8,534 nt of DNA from Halococcaceae archaeon (GTDB taxonomy: Archaea > Halobacteriota > Halobacteria > Halobacteriales > Halalkalicoccaceae): assembly GCA_007129135.1 (NCBI GenBank), contig SKWB01000200.1:1-8534 (forward strand). The letters are read 5' to 3'. The translations under genes were made by a program, and so were the position numbers. Each line of letters opens with the position of its first letter. Position 1 is the stretch's first letter. A model generated the notes under the pieces. It saw nothing but the letters and a program-made list of their open reading frames with translations, was not told the origin of the DNA and did not search any database. Shown one piece after another: positions 6,867 to 8,534 of this stretch.

Positions 6867-7625
6867 ATGACCGTCGTCCTCTGTGGGATCGGCGCCGACT
6901 CGACGAACGTCGGGACCCTCGCGCCGATTCGCACCGACGGAACGTTCGAGTACGTCCCGATCCCGGAGAAGACCGAGACGACCGAGGAGCTGACCTTCGG
7001 GACCTGGCCGCTCTCGACGGGTGAGACGGCCGCCGACCTCACCTCCTCGATCAGACCGCGACCGATCACGGAGCCGGCGTTCCGGACCGATCCCGAGGAG
7101 TGGCCGCTCCACCACGACCCGAACTTCGAGGCGCTCACTTACGGCGAGCACCGACCGGCGTACGTCGACCGGCTCTCGCGGCTCTCCTCGGGTGATCTCG
7201 TCGGCTTCTACGCTGGATTGCGTGACGAGGAGGGCCGCGCCCATCGGTACCTGATCGGCTGGTTCTCGGTAGAGCAGGTCCACCTGGTCGACCCGGGCGA
7301 CCGCGCGGCGGCACGTCGGGCGTTCGCCGCCTGTCCGGAGAACGCCCACGCCAAGCGTGCCGAGGGTGACGAGCCGTACGTCGACGACCGGCGGATCGCG
7401 GTCGTCGAGGGTCGCGAGCCGGGCGGACTGGTGGAGCGGGATCCGCTCCGGCTGAGCGAGTACGCGGTCGCGCCCGGGAACTCCGTCGCGCAGTACTACC
7501 TCCGTGGGTCGGTCCGCGACGCGCTCCGTGTGACCGAGGGGAGAGAGAACATGCAGTTCAAACCCGCCTATCTCTGTGAGTGTCCGGCAGCCGGGTTCGC
7601 GGAGCGAGTCGACGCCCTTCGGTAG
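6867..7625 (+). CDS. Nmad3-like (nucleotide modification associated domain 3) protein
   Basis: This 252-residue soluble protein has no signal peptide or membrane segment. The N-terminus, VVLCGIGADSTNVGTLAPI (3-21) followed by FEYVPIPE (27-34), resembles the Nmad3 opening, a strand and glycine turn with a Ser/Asp pair followed by a 'PIP' strand. Further pieces in keeping with that family are HHDPNF (82-87), GDLVGFYAGLRD (109-120), YLIGWFSVEQV (128-138) and NAHAKR (159-164). The C-terminal part (about 190-250) has FKPAYLCECP (231-240) with two nearby Cys. Nmad domains were defined computationally, from phage and bacterial loci for modified DNA bases or nucleotides; their chemistry is largely unknown. 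Here the gene stands alone between gltB and a redoxin gene, with no methylase, glycosyltransferase or phage gene in view, so a role in DNA modification is only a possibility. The family call comes from remembered motifs and may be wrong; the gene itself is certain from length and codon use. Confidence 0.65.
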   Translation: MTVVLCGIGADSTNVGTLAPIRTDGTFEYVPIPEKTETTEELTFGTWPLSTGETAADLTSSIRPRPITEPAFRTDPEEWPLHHDPNFEALTYGEHRPAYVDRLSRLSSGDLVGFYAGLRDEEGRAHRYLIGWFSVEQVHLVDPGDRAAARRAFAACPENAHAKRAEGDEPYVDDRRIAVVEGREPGGLVERDPLRLSEYAVAPGNSVAQYYLRGSVRDALRVTEGRENMQFKPAYLCECPAAGFAERVDALR

Positions 7626-7635
7626 CTCCGCACGT

Positions 7636-7652
7636 TCGTCTCGCGGGGACGA
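7636..7652 (+). other. Short hairpin just after the Nmad3-like gene
   Basis: TCGTCTC and GGGACGA pair around a GCG loop, giving seven pairs including one G-U, beginning 11 bases after the stop codon. It could mark the transcript 3' end, but no T-run follows, so it is not a standard terminator. Confidence 0.3.
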
Positions 7653-7688
7653 TCGGACCGGTCGAGGTGAGGAACGCTCCGGTCCGAT
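7652..7688. repeat. Perfect 10-bp inverted repeat between genes
   Basis: ATCGGACCGG (7652-7661) and CCGGTCCGAT (7679-7688) are exact reverse complements around a 17-base spacer. Eight C residues (7690-7697) follow shortly after. The gap from 7626 to 7793 is 168 bp and shows no gene. The repeat could be an RNA stem at the end of the upstream transcript, or a protein-binding site about 75 bases before the next gene's TATA-like element. Confidence 0.6.
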
Positions 7689-7761
7689 TCCCCCCCCTCG
7701 AACCCGACACTGTCACGGTCGTTCGTCGGAAATGCAGCGCGCGCACCAGACGGGCGGCCCG

Positions 7762-7769
7762 CTAAGTAG
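7762..7769 (+). promoter_or_regulatory. TATA-like element for the redoxin gene
   Basis: CTAAGTAG in an otherwise GC-rich stretch is centred about 28 bases before the ATG at 7794, which fits a leaderless haloarchaeal promoter. No Shine-Dalgarno motif is present before the start. Confidence 0.4.
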
Positions 7770-7793
7770 CGTCGCCCGCTCCGGTTCAGTACG

Positions 7794-8270
7794 ATGTCAC
7801 TCGAAGGCGAGAACGCGCCCGACTTCACGCTCGAGAGCACCGCCGGCGAACCGATCACGCTCTCGGAGACGCTCGAGGAGGGCCCGACGGTCGTGGTCGT
7901 CAACCGCGGCCACTGGTGTAGCTTCTGTGCCGAACAGCTGGGGACGTTCAGCGAGGTTTCCTACGACCTCTGGTTCAACGACAGCGTGGATATACTCCCC
8001 GTCGTGACCAGCCCGCTCGGGAAGGTCACCGAGATGCGCGACCGGTACGACCTCGATATTCAGCTGCTCGCCGACCCCGACGGCGAGATCGCGGACCGGT
8101 ACAGCGGCACCGAGGAGACGAGCCACGGCGTCACGGGGATCTCGGCGGTCTACGTGATCGACTCGGAGGGACAGGTCCGCTACGAACAGGTCGCAGAGGA
8201 CGTCACCGACCGGACCTACGGGAACTGGGTCCGCTACTTCGTGCGCAACGAGTTCGAAGACCCCTTCTGA
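7794..8270 (+). CDS. Redoxin / peroxiredoxin-like thioredoxin-fold protein
   Basis: This 158-residue protein has the AhpC/TSA-redoxin layout. APDFTLES (8-15) opens the fold. The strand TVVVVNRGHW (32-41) leads into a C-x-x-C site (Cys42 and Cys45 in GHWCSFCAEQLG), and a cis-Pro-type region with GISAVYVIDSEGQVRY (115-130) follows. LLADPDGEIADRY (91-103) is also typical. It is expected to be a cytoplasmic thiol peroxidase or thiol-disulfide reductase. The RGxWCxFCxxQL form belongs to the peroxiredoxin-like branch rather than to classical 2-Cys Prx, whose motif is PxxxTxxC, so peroxidase activity is not certain. There is no signal peptide or lipobox, so it is not an exported ResA/TlpA-type protein. 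It has its own apparent promoter and a 39-bp gap to the next gene. The length is normal for the family and the protein is acidic, as expected in a halophile. Confidence 0.88.
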   Translation: MSLEGENAPDFTLESTAGEPITLSETLEEGPTVVVVNRGHWCSFCAEQLGTFSEVSYDLWFNDSVDILPVVTSPLGKVTEMRDRYDLDIQLLADPDGEIADRYSGTEETSHGVTGISAVYVIDSEGQVRYEQVAEDVTDRTYGNWVRYFVRNEFEDPF

Positions 8271-8281
8271 AACCGCCGGGA

Positions 8282-8287
8282 CTATGC
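8282..8287 (+). promoter_or_regulatory. Weak TATA-like element for the epimerase-family gene
   Basis: CTATGC is the only A/T-containing patch at the right distance (centre about 26 bases) before the ATG at 8310. The rest of the 39-bp gap is GC-rich. The call rests on position and is weak; co-transcription with the redoxin gene is the alternative. Confidence 0.25.
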
Positions 8288-8309
8288 GACCGCCGGCCGA
8301 GGCCTCCAC

Positions 8310-8534
8310 ATGGACACGGCACTCGTCGTCGGGGGGACGCGTTTCATCGGCCGACACACGGTGAGCGAGCTACTGGACCACGGCTACCGGGTGACGATCT
8401 TCAATCGGGGGAACCACGAGAACCCGTTCGCCGAGGACGACCGCGTGACCCACGTCGCGGGCGACCGCACGGATCGGGAGGCGCTCGCGAGGGCGGCCGA
8501 ACGCGACCCGGACCTCGTGGTCGACTGCGTGGCG
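8310..8534 (+). CDS. NAD(P)-dependent epimerase/dehydratase family protein, N-terminal part
   Basis: Only the first 75 residues are in the window; the frame is open to the last base. The N-terminus, MDTALVVGGTRFIGRHTV (1-18), is a Rossmann-fold strand and the GGTxFIG dinucleotide loop of extended short-chain dehydrogenases. YRVTIFNRGNH (26-36) is the second strand with an Asn-Arg in place of an acidic residue, which hints at NADP preference. The next pieces are VAGDRTDREAL (48-58) and DLVVDCVA (68-75). The GGTRFIGR and FNRG forms are typical of the atypical/extended SDR subgroup that includes chloroplast stem-loop-binding-like proteins and many uncharacterised sugar-nucleotide epimerase homologues. 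The substrate cannot be told from this fragment. The start at 8310 gives the glycine loop its normal distance from the N-terminus. Confidence 0.88.
   Translation, partial: MDTALVVGGTRFIGRHTVSELLDHGYRVTIFNRGNHENPFAEDDRVTHVAGDRTDREALARAAERDPDLVVDCVA

Noticed and set aside
7797..8357. 186-residue minus-strand frame opposite the redoxin gene
   Set aside because: It is antisense to the redoxin and the start of the epimerase gene, both of which have clear family motifs.

Overview
The window looks like chromosomal DNA from a haloarchaeon (class Halobacteria). The signs are very high GC with G/C in nearly every third codon position, acidic soluble proteins, starts without Shine-Dalgarno motifs, TATA-like elements about 25-30 bases before several start codons (the leaderless layout usual in this group), and a tandem winged-helix regulator of haloarchaeal type. 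No RNA gene, CRISPR array, insertion sequence or phage gene was seen. I cannot name the genus with confidence.

Left region (1-2183). Two genes run leftward: a 176-residue winged-helix regulator (1224-1754), then a large polytopic membrane protein (1-1223) that is cut by the window edge. The membrane protein begins at the base directly after the regulator's stop codon, so the two are probably translationally coupled. A 109-residue, three-helix membrane protein (1854-2183) diverges from the regulator across 99 bp. Together these look like a small regulator-plus-membrane-protein module of unknown substrate.

Centre (2184-6831). A short AT-rich promoter region precedes gltB, a complete 1512-residue glutamate synthase large subunit. 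All four domains are present, with the processed N-terminal catalytic Cys and the 3Fe-4S cysteines. No gltD (NAD(P)H subunit) lies next to it, and the insertion known as the ferredoxin loop in cyanobacterial and plant enzymes is missing. Its electron donor is therefore an open question.

Right region (6832-8534). Three rightward genes follow, each with its own TATA-like element. They are a 252-residue protein resembling the Nmad3 (nucleotide modification associated domain 3) family, a 158-residue redoxin with a WCxxC site, and the first 75 residues of an extended short-chain dehydrogenase/epimerase. A perfect 10-bp inverted repeat lies in the gap between the Nmad3-like gene and the redoxin gene. 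Apart from possible read-through from gltB into the Nmad3-like gene, nothing ties these genes into one pathway. The window is mostly ordinary chromosome, and its least understood parts are the left membrane module and the Nmad3-like gene.
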